Assembly: GCA_900551105.1 (NCBI GenBank) | Contig: URUT01000008.1 | Span: 1-39,253, forward strand | Direction: 5' to 3' | Source: an uncultured Mycoplasmatota bacterium | GTDB lineage: Bacteria > Bacillota_I > Bacilli_A > RF39 > UBA660 | DNA length: 39,253 nucleotides | In this document: positions 38,084 to 39,253 of the stretch, one piece after another | Layout: each line of letters begins with the position of its first letter | Position numbering within the stretch: position 1 is the first letter of the stretch | Made by a program: the position numbers and the translations under genes | The notes under the pieces: model-generated | The model's database searches: none | Seen by the model: the letters and a program-made list of their open reading frames with translations, nothing else | Told to the model about the DNA's origin: nothing

Positions 38084-39084
38084 AAGATGTTTATATATTA
38101 GGAATTGAGACTAGTTGTGATGAGACTAGTTGTTCTATTGTTAAAAATGGTTCTTTGGAAATTAGTACAACTGTTTTGAGTCAAATAGATATTCATATGT
38201 TGTATGGTGGGGTTGTTCCTGAGATTGCTAGTCGTAATCATGTTAAGGATATTGTTTTTGTTATTGATAAGTGTTTGAAAGATTCTGGTCTTTCTATGGA
38301 TGATATTGATGGTATTAGTGTTACTTATGGTCCAGGACTTGTTGGTTCTTTACTTGTTGGGCTTGAGGCAGCGAAGACTCTTTCTTATATTTATAATAAG
38401 CCTTTGATTCCTGTTCATCATATTAGGAGTCATATATATGCTAATAATATAGAAAAGGCTCTAGAGTTTCCACTTCTTGCTTTGGTTATTAGTGGGGGAC
38501 ATACGGAACTTTTATATATGAGGGATCATTTTGATATTGAAAAACTTGGTGGTACTTTGGATGATGCTGTTGGAGAGTGTTATGATAAGGTTGCTAGGGT
38601 TTTAGGAATTTCTTATCCTGGGGGGCCAGTTATTGATAAACTTGCTTTTTCTGGTAAGGATAGTTATAAACTTCCTGTTCCTCTTAATGATGATAGTTAT
38701 AATTTTAGTTTTAGTGGTCTTAAGAGTGCGGTTATTAATTTGAGTCATAATCTTAGTCAAAGAGGTGAGGCTTTAATTCCTGAGGATCTTGCTTGTTCTT
38801 TTCAGAATGTTGTTATTAGTTCTTTGAGTTCTAAAACTATGAAGGCTGTTAAGGATTTAGGGGTTAAAAGACTTATTTTGGCTGGTGGTGTTTCTGCTAA
38901 TAGAGGAATAAGGGAATGTTTTTCTAAGTTATGTAAAGAAAATAATATTGATTTTAGTTATCCATCTATAAAATATTGTACGGATAATGCTACGATGGTG
39001 GCTGCTGCTGGGTACTTTTTGTATAAGGAAAAAAGGTTTGGAAGTTTGGAACTTAATGCTGATTCGGGTGCTAAATTTGTATAA
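38080..39084 (+). CDS. tsaD: tRNA threonylcarbamoyl transferase TsaD
   Basis: 334 residues, the normal length. It transfers the threonylcarbamoyl group from TC-AMP to A37 of tRNAs reading ANN codons. ILGIETSCDET at the start, metal-binding His114-x3-His118 (HIRSH), SGGHTELLYM, DDAVGECYDKVARVL, GGVSANRGI and the closing CTDNATMVAAAGY are all conserved. It overlaps rimI by four bases. After the stop a weak palindrome of T6-CG-A6 occurs near 39096-39109; no firm terminator is visible before the tRNA promoter. Confidence 0.97.
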   Translation: MKDVYILGIETSCDETSCSIVKNGSLEISTTVLSQIDIHMLYGGVVPEIASRNHVKDIVFVIDKCLKDSGLSMDDIDGISVTYGPGLVGSLLVGLEAAKTLSYIYNKPLIPVHHIRSHIYANNIEKALEFPLLALVISGGHTELLYMRDHFDIEKLGGTLDDAVGECYDKVARVLGISYPGGPVIDKLAFSGKDSYKLPVPLNDDSYNFSFSGLKSAVINLSHNLSQRGEALIPEDLACSFQNVVISSLSSKTMKAVKDLGVKRLILAGGVSANRGIRECFSKLCKENNIDFSYPSIKYCTDNATMVAAAGYFLYKEKRFGSLELNADSGAKFV

Positions 39085-39129
39085 ATTTTAATTTTTTCGA
39101 AAAAAATTTCAAAAATTGTAAAAAAACTC

Positions 39130-39158
39130 TTGCCAAAACATAAAATATATAGTAATAT
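39130..39158 (+). promoter_or_regulatory. tRNA promoter
   Basis: TTGCCA (39130-39135), 17 bases, TAATAT (39153-39158). The tRNA begins about 24 bases later. Confidence 0.6.
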
Positions 39159-39182
39159 TTATATTGCTTAGTGAGAAAAAAT

Positions 39183-39253
<71 letters not shown>

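Overview
The window is one stretch of an AT-rich, low-GC Gram-positive (Bacillota) chromosome. TGA is used as a real stop (nusA, infB, the 28.1 kb nuclease gene), so this is not a code-4 Mollicute, although the very compact gene spacing recalls that branch. SpoVS, a probable CotD-like coat protein and a DUF421 protein point to a spore former. My inference is an uncultured, probably host-associated Bacilli lineage of the RF39/Erysipelotrichales kind; no marker here proves the rank.

Layout. 0.1-5.1 kb: surface proteins. A secreted SH3-glucosaminidase with a C-terminal dockerin is followed at once by a membrane-anchored beta-sandwich protein, a possible docking partner. Then comes a large surface protein with a TasA-like N terminus; a decayed relative of its C-terminal half lies at 8.34-8.89 kb. 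5.2-12.2 kb: ffh (SRP GTPase), two anchored proteins of unknown function, a CotD-like gene with a hairpin leader, a diacylglycerol kinase-like lipid kinase, and a slipin and a DUF308-like protein fired divergently from promoters that share one palindromic -35 box. 12.2-17.7 kb: YfhO-type membrane protein (minus strand), a Cys-cluster protein, a SAM methyltransferase, spoVS, a GNAT enzyme and cutA. 17.7-20.3 kb: a solitary sufB, a short tail-less ssb and a protein with a faint NodB-like region.

20.4-25.4 kb is the translation/transcription operon rimP-nusA-ylxR-infB-rbfA-truB, with rimP reduced to one domain, ylxQ absent and an attenuator-like hairpin in the leader. 25.4-29.5 kb: comEA-comEC (DNA uptake), a DUF1016/PDDEXK nuclease in the same transcription unit, and a deleted ADP-ribosylglycohydrolase. 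29.5-36.6 kb: a structured, terminator-bearing leader before a CmpB-type membrane protein, mscS, an SDR-methionine gamma-lyase-like pair behind a palindromic operator, an XRE regulator divergent from a truncated DUF4190-like gene, DUF421, a lipoprotein, a possible ADP-ribosyltransferase-fold protein and a DUF308 protein. 36.6-39.1 kb: the complete t6A module tsaE-tsaB-rimI-tsaD, followed by a tRNA-Ile(GAU), itself a t6A substrate, cut off by the window end.

Gene starts often use GGTGAT as Shine-Dalgarno, leaders can be only about ten bases, and many intrinsic terminators overlap stop codons. The most notable features are regulatory DNA/RNA structures (3.2, 8.0, 11.6, 20.4, 29.6 and 31.2 kb) and the dockerin/beta-sandwich pair. 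I found no CRISPR array, prophage, integrase or insertion sequence.
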